Positions 40,717-48,881 of a stretch of DNA of 48,881 nt are shown piece after piece (position 1 is the first letter of the stretch; each line of letters begins with the position of its first letter). A model generated the notes under the pieces. The model was not told the origin of the DNA, ran no database searches, and saw nothing but the letters and a program-made list of their open reading frames with translations. Origin of the DNA: a virus; IMG/VR virus record IMGVR_UViG_3300035698_035402, positions 1 through 48,881 of that record; one strand, 5' to 3'. The translations under genes and the position numbers were made by a program.

Positions 40717-41618
40717 TATTAGAAGATGGAACAATAGTAGAAGATCTTAAAGCTATGCAGGTCGTATCTACAGTAACACAAATGAGTTCACAAATTAATG
40801 GTATATATATGGCTAAGATTGATGGGGTCTTATATGTAGATAATATAAAAAATTCTACTAATAATTCTGACATTAAACAAGTTGAATATAATTGTACTAT
40901 AGTTATGGGGCCATTAACTGGTCGACGTGTTTATAATGTACGCGATACAGCACCATTAGGTGGTAAGTATAATACTGCAGAAATTATTAGGTCAGCTGAC
41001 ACTCAATCAAATATTAATGATAGTCCTGAAAAAAGAGGTATAAAAAAAACTAATGGCTCCATGGTATATTTAATGTTTATAGATGGTCAGCCTAGTAATC
41101 CCGTTATTATTGGAGAAGCTAAATCTCCAACTTCATCTGCTGCAGCTACTACTGAGGATGGCGAAAGAGCATTCTTTGAATTTAATGGTATACAATTTAA
41201 TATTAACAAAGAAGGTGGTCTAACCATTTCCAATACAGGGGGGCCCAAAGATGCAGAAGGCATTTCTTCTAATTCTTCTGCCGCTGGTAGCTCTATTAGT
41301 ATTGGTACTGATGGTACAATGGCTATGTCTAGGGGTGATCAAAAAGTAGAGCTAGACAAGGATGGTCAGATAGCTATGACTGGACCAGGTGGCACCGAAG
41401 TCAATTTAAAGACTGGTGGGGCTACCGAAATGAAGGGATCTACTACGGATATAGATAGTACACAGGCTGTGAATATTAAGAGCGCCATGACTAAGATTGG
41501 TAACAGTGGAATACCTTCCGCACGCGTCGGAGATATATGCGTTGGTACTGGCAATCAAGGCGCTCCAGTAATTTCTAAAATTTCTAATGGTAGTTATATA
41601 ACTATGGTGGGGTCATAA
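40713..41618 (+). CDS. baseplate central spike (gpV/gp5-like), 301 aa
   Basis: Overlaps the hub gene as ATGA. A short N-terminal part is followed by an OB-fold domain (NCTIVMGPLTGRRVYNVRDT, then MVYLMFIDGQPSNPVIIG). The C-terminal half is a beta-helix needle with short repeats: SISIGTDGTMAMSRGDQKVE, LDKDGQIAMTGPGG, TEVNLKTGG, TEMKGSTTDI, followed by a tip (GIPSARVGDICVGTGNQG) similar to PAAR-like ends. It would puncture the outer membrane during contraction. Confidence 0.8.
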   Translation: MILEDGTIVEDLKAMQVVSTVTQMSSQINGIYMAKIDGVLYVDNIKNSTNNSDIKQVEYNCTIVMGPLTGRRVYNVRDTAPLGGKYNTAEIIRSADTQSNINDSPEKRGIKKTNGSMVYLMFIDGQPSNPVIIGEAKSPTSSAAATTEDGERAFFEFNGIQFNINKEGGLTISNTGGPKDAEGISSNSSAAGSSISIGTDGTMAMSRGDQKVELDKDGQIAMTGPGGTEVNLKTGGATEMKGSTTDIDSTQAVNIKSAMTKIGNSGIPSARVGDICVGTGNQGAPVISKISNGSYITMVGS

Positions 41619-43132
41619 TGGCAATAGTATTAGGACCAACAGAACGTAAGGCCATATCAAGAAGATTGATTAAGTTACCGTCCGAGATTAATGTATTAAC
41701 TGAAACTTCTACCAATTTAAACGATGCGGCTACCGCGTATACAGATGTAGACACTACTAATGAACAATTCTTATCTTTTTGGATTGATAATGCAGACGCC
41801 TATTTAGGTGAACGAGAAGAATTAATTGGTAGTACATATGAGACTTTTACTTTTTTAGAAGCTCAAGCTCTACCACCATATCCAGATTCTAGTACTCCAG
41901 ATTCAACTAATAAGTTCTTCCCATGGACTGATCCTATAGATATTCTTAATGATAATTTTTATATGTTTCCAAAGATTCATTCTTATACTAATGGTACAGT
42001 AACAGGTACTACTATTCCAAGTGAACAGGCCCATGCTAATTCACACAATAAAATTATTAAAGCTCTTCAAAGTGGACTGGGGGGCGGGGGTGGGCTTTTA
42101 ACAATAACTGGTGGGCCTTATGCACCTGGTGGTACTATGCCCATTGCTGACGCTACTAATGTGGCTAATGGATCTATTATATTTGTATATGATGCTGTAC
42201 CAGCAACTACAGGATATTATTTATTATATGTAATTTCTGGTGGTGGAGTCGTTGGAGCATCAACTCTAACAGTGTATAATATTGGTGGTAGTGGAACGAT
42301 TGATGCCGCTTCGATAGTTTATATTACTAGTGCTGGTATTATATGGACTGATGGTGATAGAGATACTTTTCCAAACGCTGGTTCTGGTCCTGGCGCATTT
42401 GCTGGTAGTAATAATATGGCAACAGTAATAGATACTTATTGTCGTACGTCTGGATTATGGTCAACTAATTTAATTGCTGAAGATGGATATTTAGTAACAA
42501 ATGAAGATCCAAATTACGCAATAGAGATCGCCACTGCCATTACAGACATTGGCATTATAAATGCTGGCATTACCGCATGGTTGACTGCTGGAGCAGCGGG
42601 CCCCAATGGCATGTGGAATGATTCACAGTTAAATATTTTTGGTCCATTGGTAATTCAAAGAGTAGCAGATATTATTATTAGAATCACTGAATTGGTTGCG
42701 GCTATGGGGTCTGTTACAGATAATGTAGATGGAACTTATAGTATAGTGGTAGGAGCGTTAGCCTCTCGATATCAGAACTTAGATCGCAAAATTAATAAAA
42801 GTTATGGTTCTGGTGCACAGGCTCTTAATATGGGTAGTACAAAGACTATTATAGATCAACAAAAAAGCAATTCTGAAGGAGCTCTAGCTGATTATTCACT
42901 AGTAATGGCAGCCGTCGCCCTAACGATAGATGGTACTGGAGGAAAGACCATACAAATAGATGATATTACTGGATTCGTAGCTGGAGATTCCGTCTATGTA
43001 GTTGATGAAGTACAAGCCGAATTATCAGGAATAGTATTGTGGACCTATGATGATGGACGAGTAGATTTAGATTTTGAAGTTTCTATAAACTATACCAAAG
43101 ATAACTTAGCTAGATTGTATAAAGTATTGTAA
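41618..43132 (+). CDS. baseplate structural protein candidate, 504 aa
   Basis: Overlaps the spike stop as TAATG. Residues 1-140 are helical with Pro-rich turns (ERKAISRRLIKLPSEINVLT). A Gly-rich linker (LQSGLGGGGGLLTI) leads to a beta domain (GSIIFVYDAVPATTGYYLLY). A second helical part follows (YQNLDRKINKSYGSGAQALN), then an end domain with IDDITGFVAGDSVYVVDEVQ. No enzyme motif. Position between spike and wedge proteins points to the baseplate; I do not recognise a specific family. Confidence 0.55.
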   Translation: MAIVLGPTERKAISRRLIKLPSEINVLTETSTNLNDAATAYTDVDTTNEQFLSFWIDNADAYLGEREELIGSTYETFTFLEAQALPPYPDSSTPDSTNKFFPWTDPIDILNDNFYMFPKIHSYTNGTVTGTTIPSEQAHANSHNKIIKALQSGLGGGGGLLTITGGPYAPGGTMPIADATNVANGSIIFVYDAVPATTGYYLLYVISGGGVVGASTLTVYNIGGSGTIDAASIVYITSAGIIWTDGDRDTFPNAGSGPGAFAGSNNMATVIDTYCRTSGLWSTNLIAEDGYLVTNEDPNYAIEIATAITDIGIINAGITAWLTAGAAGPNGMWNDSQLNIFGPLVIQRVADIIIRITELVAAMGSVTDNVDGTYSIVVGALASRYQNLDRKINKSYGSGAQALNMGSTKTIIDQQKSNSEGALADYSLVMAAVALTIDGTGGKTIQIDDITGFVAGDSVYVVDEVQAELSGIVLWTYDDGRVDLDFEVSINYTKDNLARLYKVL

Positions 43133-43156
43133 TTATATATGGTTACATATTATACT
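43127..43156 (+). promoter_or_regulatory. possible sigma70-like promoter within the baseplate block
   Basis: TTGTAA (43127-43132), 18 bases, TATACT (43151-43156), in the 45-base gap before the 675-residue gene. The match is moderate and in an AT-rich gap, so it is tentative. Confidence 0.3.
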
Positions 43157-43177
43157 TGAATAGAGGTAACATAATAT

Positions 43178-45205
43178 ATGGCATCTATAACTAAAGCATT
43201 AGATAATATTGCAGGGGGCGTTACTAATTATTTTACGGGGCGTTCTAATGATGCGACTTATCCTTGGGTTAAATATCTTGGAGCATTTCTATCTGAACAA
43301 ACCTCTATTATTAATGGACAACATAGATGGCGTCTAAATTTAGGATATAGTTTTACAGTACGTAATGGACCACCTCCAGGTAATTCCTATACTGATGCAG
43401 CCACATCATGGCTAACTACTGAAGAAGAAAAAAATGATATGCCTGGTGGTAATTTTAATGAATTTAGGTTTAATATTAATCCACAAAACATTACTATGAA
43501 GGAACCATTTGCTATTGATATTTTACCAACACAAACTGGTTATGCAATACAACATTCTGGTTGTGTTACACGTGAGATTACTATTAATGGTACTACTGGT
43601 GTGCATCCAGAGCGTGGTTCTGGCGGAGTAGTAAAAGGCAATGCATCTGCAGCTTTAGGTGCCATAGGTGTTAATAATGCTCCAGCTATGTTTTCTAGTG
43701 GCACTGGCATTTTTACTGGTGGTCGTCCTGGATATGTTCATTTTCATTTATTAAAGAATTATATCAAAGCGTATGTTCAATTAAAAGCCATGCCAGACTA
43801 TAAGAACATGCAATTAATATGGAACAATAAAAAAGATAATGAATCGTGGATTGTTGAACCCATGGATTTTACAATGGTTCGCACAGATGCACAGCCAATA
43901 TCTTATCAATATTATATTTCATTAAGAGCATTAAAAAAGACTGATTATATTGGTGATGATGCTGCAAATCAGCTTGGTGTTTTCGGTGATTTTTTAGATG
44001 GATTACGTACAATAGAAACAGTTATTGTAGGCGCTACTGAAGCCATTACTATAGGTGCTGGTATTATTAATCAAGGTACTGAATATTTAAGACAAATTTA
44101 TGAAGGTGTTGAAAGTTTAATAATTGAACCAATTAATCAAGTAGCAAATTTATTAGGAGCTGTAGCTAATGGTGTAAATACCGTTTCAGCAATGCCTCGT
44201 CAATTCTATACTAATTTACAGATATCAATTAAGAATGTAGAAGATCGTCTTAATGATATAGCTGGCGAGGGTTCTGCTTCTTATAATACACGCTATAGAC
44301 GTCTAGACAGTGGTAGTGATCGTACTGATACTGGATTTAATTACACAGAACGAGATTTGTTAAGGGCTTTGACTAATGTGCGACGCGGTATTAACATGGT
44401 TACTTCTACCGATTTATTGTTTAGTGGTACTACTACAGAGCCAGTTATTACGTCTATTGATATTTTTAATACAGACAACTCTATTGCTTTATCTAATGAA
44501 GATAAATTGGCATTACGCAAAACTACTAATGCTGGTATTGAAAAAATGTTTAATGATCGTATGACTATAGCAACTCCACCATCAGTTAAAACTACAATTA
44601 TTAGGCGTGATGAAACATTAGAGGATATCGCTCGTCGAACTCTTAGTGATATAGGCAGGTGGACTGATTTAGTTATTTTAAATCAATTAAAAGCTCCATA
44701 TATAGAAACTCCAGCTTCAGCATCTCGTGGAACACTGGCTCCTGGTGATAGAGTATTAATTCCATCTAATAATTTGCCAAAGACCAATCTAACTAGTAAA
44801 GCTCGTCGATCTTATATTACTATTGATATGACTGAAACTGAAAAGAATCTTGGAGTAGATATAGAATTAAATAGAGATAATGATTTGCGAGTGTCTAATA
44901 CTGGAGATTTAGATTTAATCGCAGGGGCTAGCAATGCAGCTCAAGCTATTAACATTATATTATTTTTAGAGAGAGGCGCTTTAAAGTATCATCCATATAA
45001 AGGAATTGGATTATATCCTGGTGTTACAAGTTGGGTTGGAGTGGAAAAAGCTTTAGAAGATGTACGTACCGCTATTACCAGTGATGGACGTTTTGAACAA
45101 GTTAAAAATCTTTCTATTACACGTAACGGATCTGCAATATACGCTACTATGTCTGTATCAGTTACAGATTATGATGAATCAATACCATTACAATTCGCTT
45201 TGTAA
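43178..45205 (+). CDS. baseplate wedge protein with LysM and gp25-like domains, 675 aa
   Basis: Three parts. Residues about 20-270: a structural domain with FRFNINPQNITMKEPF, PTQTGYAIQHSGCVTREITI and GRPGYVHFHLLKNYIKAYVQ, as in large-phage 'LysM baseplate' proteins. Residues about 465-535: a LysM-like module, TIIRRDETLEDIARRTLSDI, GRWTDLVILNQLKAPYI, RGTLAPGDRVLIP. Residues about 550-675: a gp25-like wedge domain (NLGVDIELNRDNDLRVS, then LERGALKYHPYKGIGL). The LysM could bind peptidoglycan or act only in assembly. gp25-like domains normally lie before the J-like gene, as here. The fusion into one chain is notable. The GAGGT site is eleven bases before the ATG. Confidence 0.75.
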   Translation: MASITKALDNIAGGVTNYFTGRSNDATYPWVKYLGAFLSEQTSIINGQHRWRLNLGYSFTVRNGPPPGNSYTDAATSWLTTEEEKNDMPGGNFNEFRFNINPQNITMKEPFAIDILPTQTGYAIQHSGCVTREITINGTTGVHPERGSGGVVKGNASAALGAIGVNNAPAMFSSGTGIFTGGRPGYVHFHLLKNYIKAYVQLKAMPDYKNMQLIWNNKKDNESWIVEPMDFTMVRTDAQPISYQYYISLRALKKTDYIGDDAANQLGVFGDFLDGLRTIETVIVGATEAITIGAGIINQGTEYLRQIYEGVESLIIEPINQVANLLGAVANGVNTVSAMPRQFYTNLQISIKNVEDRLNDIAGEGSASYNTRYRRLDSGSDRTDTGFNYTERDLLRALTNVRRGINMVTSTDLLFSGTTTEPVITSIDIFNTDNSIALSNEDKLALRKTTNAGIEKMFNDRMTIATPPSVKTTIIRRDETLEDIARRTLSDIGRWTDLVILNQLKAPYIETPASASRGTLAPGDRVLIPSNNLPKTNLTSKARRSYITIDMTETEKNLGVDIELNRDNDLRVSNTGDLDLIAGASNAAQAINIILFLERGALKYHPYKGIGLYPGVTSWVGVEKALEDVRTAITSDGRFEQVKNLSITRNGSAIYATMSVSVTDYDESIPLQFAL

Positions 45206-45219
45206 TGTAGGAGAGAATT

Positions 45220-48200
45220 ATGACGATTGCACTTAAATCATTTCCACAAGTTTTAGAAGATCTTGTGGCTTATGTAACTACCAATACATCAATTACTGAT
45301 ATGAATCCTGGTTCAGTCGCCTTAACAATGCTTGAAGCGACAGCTCACGAAGATTCTCAACAATACATGTCTATGGTAGATATCATACGTACATTCAATC
45401 TTGATACCACTTATGGTGAAGATTTAGATGAAAGAGCATTAGAATATGGATTAACAAGATTATTACCAATTACTGGAAGTGGTTATGTTGTTTTTTCTGA
45501 TTCTGCTTTTAATAAAGTATCGTCTAAATTATATTCTGGTGTACCAGGTCCAATCGCAGGGCAATCATACATTTATATAGAGTCAGCACTCAAATATACA
45601 CCCACTGGTACGGTAATAATAGGCCGTGGAACCAATAGAACAGAAACGATTACATATAATAATATTGCTGTAATTGGTGGGGGTGTTTATTATCGTCTTG
45701 ATCTTTCTGTCGGTCTTAGTAATGATCATGGAACAGAAGAGACTGTTATTCTTTCACAGGGTGGTGATCGATTAATTCCTGCTGGTACTGAAGTTTATGT
45801 TGAAGCATCTGATGTTAACCCACAAATTACGTTTGTATCTATTGATGATGCAACTATTTTAGACGGTGAAATAAAAATTACTGATATATTGGTACGTTGT
45901 ATTGCATCGGGCAGTCAAGGTAATGTTTCTGTTGGGGCCATTCGTAATATGACGTCACCTCCGATTGCTACTATTTCAGTATCTAATGAAGAAAGTTTTG
46001 TTAATGGTGCTGACTTAGAGGACGACGCTAGTTTACGTGATCGTATTAAAGTTAATATTCAATCATTGTCTCGAGCAACTAAAGCTACTCTACTTGGTAA
46101 GATTGTTGGTATTGAAGATGATATACAGCAAGCTACGGTTAAATCTGCGAGTTTTATTGAAGCTACTGTTCTTGATCAACCATCTTATCTTTATATTGAT
46201 GATGGTACTGGACTTGAACCTACTTATGATAATAGAGGATATGAAGTTATTTTAGAAGAAGCTACAGGAGGCGAACGACATTTACAGTTTGACTATTATC
46301 CTTTAGTTAAGGCGTCATTAATCACAGTAAATGAAGAACCCTATGAATTAGATGGTGGTATGACCCTTCAGATAAAAGTTAATGATGAGACTGAAAATAT
46401 TACTTTACAAGATACTGCATTCTTAGACATTACTGCGGCGACCGCTGAAGAAGTAGCGGCTCATATTAATGAACTATCTGCATTAGCTGAAGCAAGAACA
46501 ACTGGTGGTCGTAAAAAAGTAATTATTCAAGCTAGAGATATTATAAATGAACGTATTCAAATAGTCTCTGCCACACCACCAGCATCTACAGACGCTAATA
46601 GTATACTTGGATTTAGAGCCAATGTGTGGATTGAGACAGCTAACATTTATAAAAATGACACATTACTTAATAAAGATGGTACAACGGCAAGTATGGTTAC
46701 TACCATTGCTGAGCCTTATAATATTACTTCTGGTCAAGTCCTTGAAGTAATTGTAGATGGTAAAGTTTCTAACGTTCAGACTATTACTTTTACTCCTGGT
46801 GGGTTTTTGTCTGCTCAAAATGTAGTAGATATTTATTTAAATGTTCAAATGGCTGGCGCTACCGCAGAAGTTACAGCTGCTGGTGGGGTTCGAATCACTT
46901 CAAATACTGTTGGATCTTCAGATTCTTCTATTGTAGCTAATGCTGGTGGCGCTAATATTGTTTTGGGGTTTCCTACTATTGCAGTTACTGGACAAAACGC
47001 AGATTATGAAATGAATAAATATAATGGTCAGCTTAGACTTAATACAGCTCTAGTACCATACGATAAAATCACTGCTGGAGATTCTAATGTAAGGGCATGG
47101 GTTAGATGTACAACTGCTGAACCTTATGGAATTACAGCTGGGCAAACACTTATTATAAATGTTGATTCAGTATCTGGTGTTGGTGATCAAACATATACAT
47201 TCGGTAGCACTGGTAGTTATACTGCAGCACAAATCGTTGCAACTGTTAATGCTGCATTAGATCCAGCCAATCGTATTCAAGGTATCACTCTTTTTGAGCA
47301 TACTATCGGTACAGATACTTATTTAGCTGTTCGTACAAATACTTGGGATGAAACTAATGGTGATATTACATATTCTACGACTAGTACAGCAGTAAATTTA
47401 GATTTTAGTACTACTCCAGCTTCTAATCAGACTCCTACTCATGCATATTCTGAAAGTGCTAATACAGAAGATTATACAATGGGGCGTGACCAGAATTTGA
47501 TTGTCGTACTAGATAATGATGTTGTTGATAGAACATTTAATACAACAATGCATGTGGCTGGTACAGTTAGTACAGATGTTAATATTACCAGTTTTGAAGC
47601 CACTGGGTTGTCTACTGATTATGCTAACAATGACATTTTTATTGATTGTGATATTCAATTTGCAACAAATACTACTACCATTTTATTGCGTGATACTGTG
47701 GGTACCATTACTGATTGGGATGCTCCATCAGGTACCATTACTGTAGGAATTGCATTGGCAGCGATCCCGCAAATTGGAGATACATTTACTATCATTCCAC
47801 GCACTGCAGCTAATGTAATTGATTTATTTAATAATACAAATTTTTCTACTTTAAGTGTTTTCGCAAATATTGATTTATCATATAGTGGTACTAAAGTACA
47901 AGTTTCTGCAGTTGATCCGGGGAGTGATAAATCAGTATGGGTAACTGGGGGGACGGCTAATAATTTTTCTATTGCACTTGTTAGTGATGGTACCATTGCA
48001 GGTACATGTACAACTGATTCTATCGCTGGTTTGGCTATAGGAGAGTTGGTTACTCTTACTAATAACGTTCCTACATCTACAGCTGAATATGTTGTAGCCA
48101 TTGCTGGATCTGGACCGTATACTATTACATTTGATGATACGTGGCCAGCGAGCGTTACACCTGATTTATCTGCATATACTATAGCAACTAATTCAGTTAT

Positions 48201-48642
48201 TTCTGATAATAACAATTTAGATTTTGATACTTCGCTGGTAGAGGGAGTAGATGGCTATAAGTATTACACAGGATTGCTTCGTGAAGTTCAATGGCAATTA
48301 GATGGTCTTGATACTGACTTAGTGACCTACCCTGGATGGAAAGCTGCTGGTGTGCAAATTGAAGTGGCCACCCCAGTTATTAAACCTTTAGCATTTACAT
48401 TAGACATAACAACTAAATCTGGATATACACTAGGTCAAGTTACGAATGCTGTTAAGGGTGTAGTATCAATGTATGTTAATTCATTAAAAATTGGTGAAGA
48501 TGTTATTCTTATTGAGATTGCTACTAGAATTCAACCAATTACTGGAATTGCTGATATAGAAATTATGTATCCAGCAGATAATGTCGTGATTACTGATAAT
48601 GAATTAGCTAGAACACGTGAGACATATATAGATGTAGGATAA
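45220..48642 (+). CDS. baseplate J-like (gp47/gp6-type) wedge protein with tandem insert domains, 1140 aa
   Basis: Forms the baseplate rim. N-terminus: PQVLEDLVAYVTTNTSITDM, NPGSVALTMLEATAHED, GEDLDERALEYGLTRL, followed by the J core with SQGNVSVGAIRNM and GADLEDDASLRDRIKVNIQS. At 1140 residues it is more than twice the usual J length. Residues about 365-730 hold three tandem copies of a beta domain, each 'PY.I..GQ.L.I.VD' then 'TAA.V.A..N' and 'LGF'. Residues about 770-1010 are further beta modules. The C-terminus (PLAFTLDITTKSGYTLGQVT, RIQPITGIADIEIMYP) is the conserved J end. TAGGAGAG start. Confidence 0.82.
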   Translation: MTIALKSFPQVLEDLVAYVTTNTSITDMNPGSVALTMLEATAHEDSQQYMSMVDIIRTFNLDTTYGEDLDERALEYGLTRLLPITGSGYVVFSDSAFNKVSSKLYSGVPGPIAGQSYIYIESALKYTPTGTVIIGRGTNRTETITYNNIAVIGGGVYYRLDLSVGLSNDHGTEETVILSQGGDRLIPAGTEVYVEASDVNPQITFVSIDDATILDGEIKITDILVRCIASGSQGNVSVGAIRNMTSPPIATISVSNEESFVNGADLEDDASLRDRIKVNIQSLSRATKATLLGKIVGIEDDIQQATVKSASFIEATVLDQPSYLYIDDGTGLEPTYDNRGYEVILEEATGGERHLQFDYYPLVKASLITVNEEPYELDGGMTLQIKVNDETENITLQDTAFLDITAATAEEVAAHINELSALAEARTTGGRKKVIIQARDIINERIQIVSATPPASTDANSILGFRANVWIETANIYKNDTLLNKDGTTASMVTTIAEPYNITSGQVLEVIVDGKVSNVQTITFTPGGFLSAQNVVDIYLNVQMAGATAEVTAAGGVRITSNTVGSSDSSIVANAGGANIVLGFPTIAVTGQNADYEMNKYNGQLRLNTALVPYDKITAGDSNVRAWVRCTTAEPYGITAGQTLIINVDSVSGVGDQTYTFGSTGSYTAAQIVATVNAALDPANRIQGITLFEHTIGTDTYLAVRTNTWDETNGDITYSTTSTAVNLDFSTTPASNQTPTHAYSESANTEDYTMGRDQNLIVVLDNDVVDRTFNTTMHVAGTVSTDVNITSFEATGLSTDYANNDIFIDCDIQFATNTTTILLRDTVGTITDWDAPSGTITVGIALAAIPQIGDTFTIIPRTAANVIDLFNNTNFSTLSVFANIDLSYSGTKVQVSAVDPGSDKSVWVTGGTANNFSIALVSDGTIAGTCTTDSIAGLAIGELVTLTNNVPTSTAEYVVAIAGSGPYTITFDDTWPASVTPDLSAYTIATNSVISDNNNLDFDTSLVEGVDGYKYYTGLLREVQWQLDGLDTDLVTYPGWKAAGVQIEVATPVIKPLAFTLDITTKSGYTLGQVTNAVKGVVSMYVNSLKIGEDVILIEIATRIQPITGIADIEIMYPADNVVITDNELARTRETYIDVG
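46315..47415 (+). repeat. three diverged tandem domains in the J-like protein
   Basis: Copies begin near 46318 (EEPYELDGGMTLQIKVND), 46701 (AEPYNITSGQVLEVIVDG) and 47107 (AEPYGITAGQTLIINVDS). Each continues with an ITF/YTF strand, a 'TAA.V' helix and an end of type 'LGF' or 'LDF'. Copies are separated by about 400 bases. The likeness is at protein level. Confidence 0.65.
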
Positions 48643-48647
48643 TTAAT

Positions 48648-48881
48648 ATGGCAAACTTATCAAAATTTCAACGCATGCAACGATTTTTCCCTAATTTTTA
48701 TGCATTAGGACAAAATCAAGTATTAACTGGCTTTATGGGTGCAGTTTGTGAGGCTGATGAGAATATTGTTGTACAGATTGAAGAGACAAAAAATCAATTA
48801 TTTGTAAATTTTGCAGATGGTAAATATTTAGATTTATTAGGATCTAGTTATGGAGTATATCGTCCAAGCGTCGTATCAGTA
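48648..48881 (+). CDS. baseplate/tail protein, 5' part only
   Basis: Opens five bases after the J-like gene and runs 78 codons to the window edge without a stop. Residues: MANLSKFQRMQRFFPNFYAL, then an acidic helical stretch and NQLFVNFADGKYLDLLGSSY. The 'F...P.FY' start and 'a.GkyLDllG..yGv.Rp' pattern is known from the gene after J in many myoviruses (tail protein I-like). Start has only a weak AGGAT site. Confidence 0.55.
   Translation, partial: MANLSKFQRMQRFFPNFYALGQNQVLTGFMGAVCEADENIVVQIEETKNQLFVNFADGKYLDLLGSSYGVYRPSVVSV

Noticed and set aside
47655-48215. 186-codon open frame on the - strand
   Set aside because: Antisense shadow of the J-like gene; no start signal and no recognisable protein features, while the + strand frame is well supported.
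1-48881. tRNA genes, integrase, transposase or CRISPR array
   Set aside because: Gaps between genes are too short for tRNAs with no cloverleaf seen, no recombinase motifs appear in any frame, and no regularly spaced direct repeats were found.

Overview
The window is one contiguous stretch of a tailed double-stranded DNA phage genome with a contractile tail (myovirus type). About 55 genes are all on the + strand, tightly packed and often joined by ATGA or TAATG overlaps. The DNA is AT-rich. No tRNA, insertion sequence, integrase or CRISPR array was seen, and no gene-free stretch exceeds about 110 bases. Strong AGGAGG-type ribosome binding sites and sigma70-like promoters point to a bacterial host. 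The lipoprotein signal and the nucleotide-sugar and sulfotransferase genes would fit a Gram-negative host, but that is inference. Portal and large terminase genes are not visible here.

Layout. 1-3220: small, mostly unknown genes plus an RlpA-like lipoprotein. 3293-5424: an adenosylcobalamin-type (class II) ribonucleotide reductase and a coupled small gene. 5469-5759: a Cys-rich protein with a sigma-region-4-like helix-turn-helix. 5837-9604: prohead protease, then a 975-residue disordered basic protein that carries a copy of the major capsid protein's N-terminal segment. 9601-19612: tail fiber and appendage genes, including a paralogue interrupted by an in-frame ochre codon. 19656-24798: a very AT-rich glycan cassette (glycosyltransferase, GDP-mannose 4,6-dehydratase-like enzyme, methyltransferase, two sulfotransferase-like proteins, second glycosyltransferase). 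24908-27065: scaffold-like protein and major capsid protein, closed by a strong terminator. 27198-32635: head completion, connector and neck genes plus accessory small-domain proteins. 32647-35399: tail sheath and tail tube, closed by a second terminator-like hairpin. 35528-48881: tail assembly chaperones, tape measure with a lytic transglycosylase domain, baseplate hub, spike, LysM/gp25-like wedge protein, J/gp47-like wedge protein, and the start of one more baseplate gene.

How it fits together. Head and tail genes follow the usual myovirus order, except that about 15 kb of fiber and glycan genes lie between the protease/975-residue pair and the scaffold/capsid pair. A recurring promoter-like motif (TATMTARK, 14-15 bases, then TATAAT, with GTAGTA just before the -10) precedes the sigma-like gene, a small gene in the fiber block and the tail chaperone/tape-measure block. 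This suggests coordinated transcription. The most unusual points are the capsid-segment copy in the 975-residue protein and the potential glycan sulfation module.
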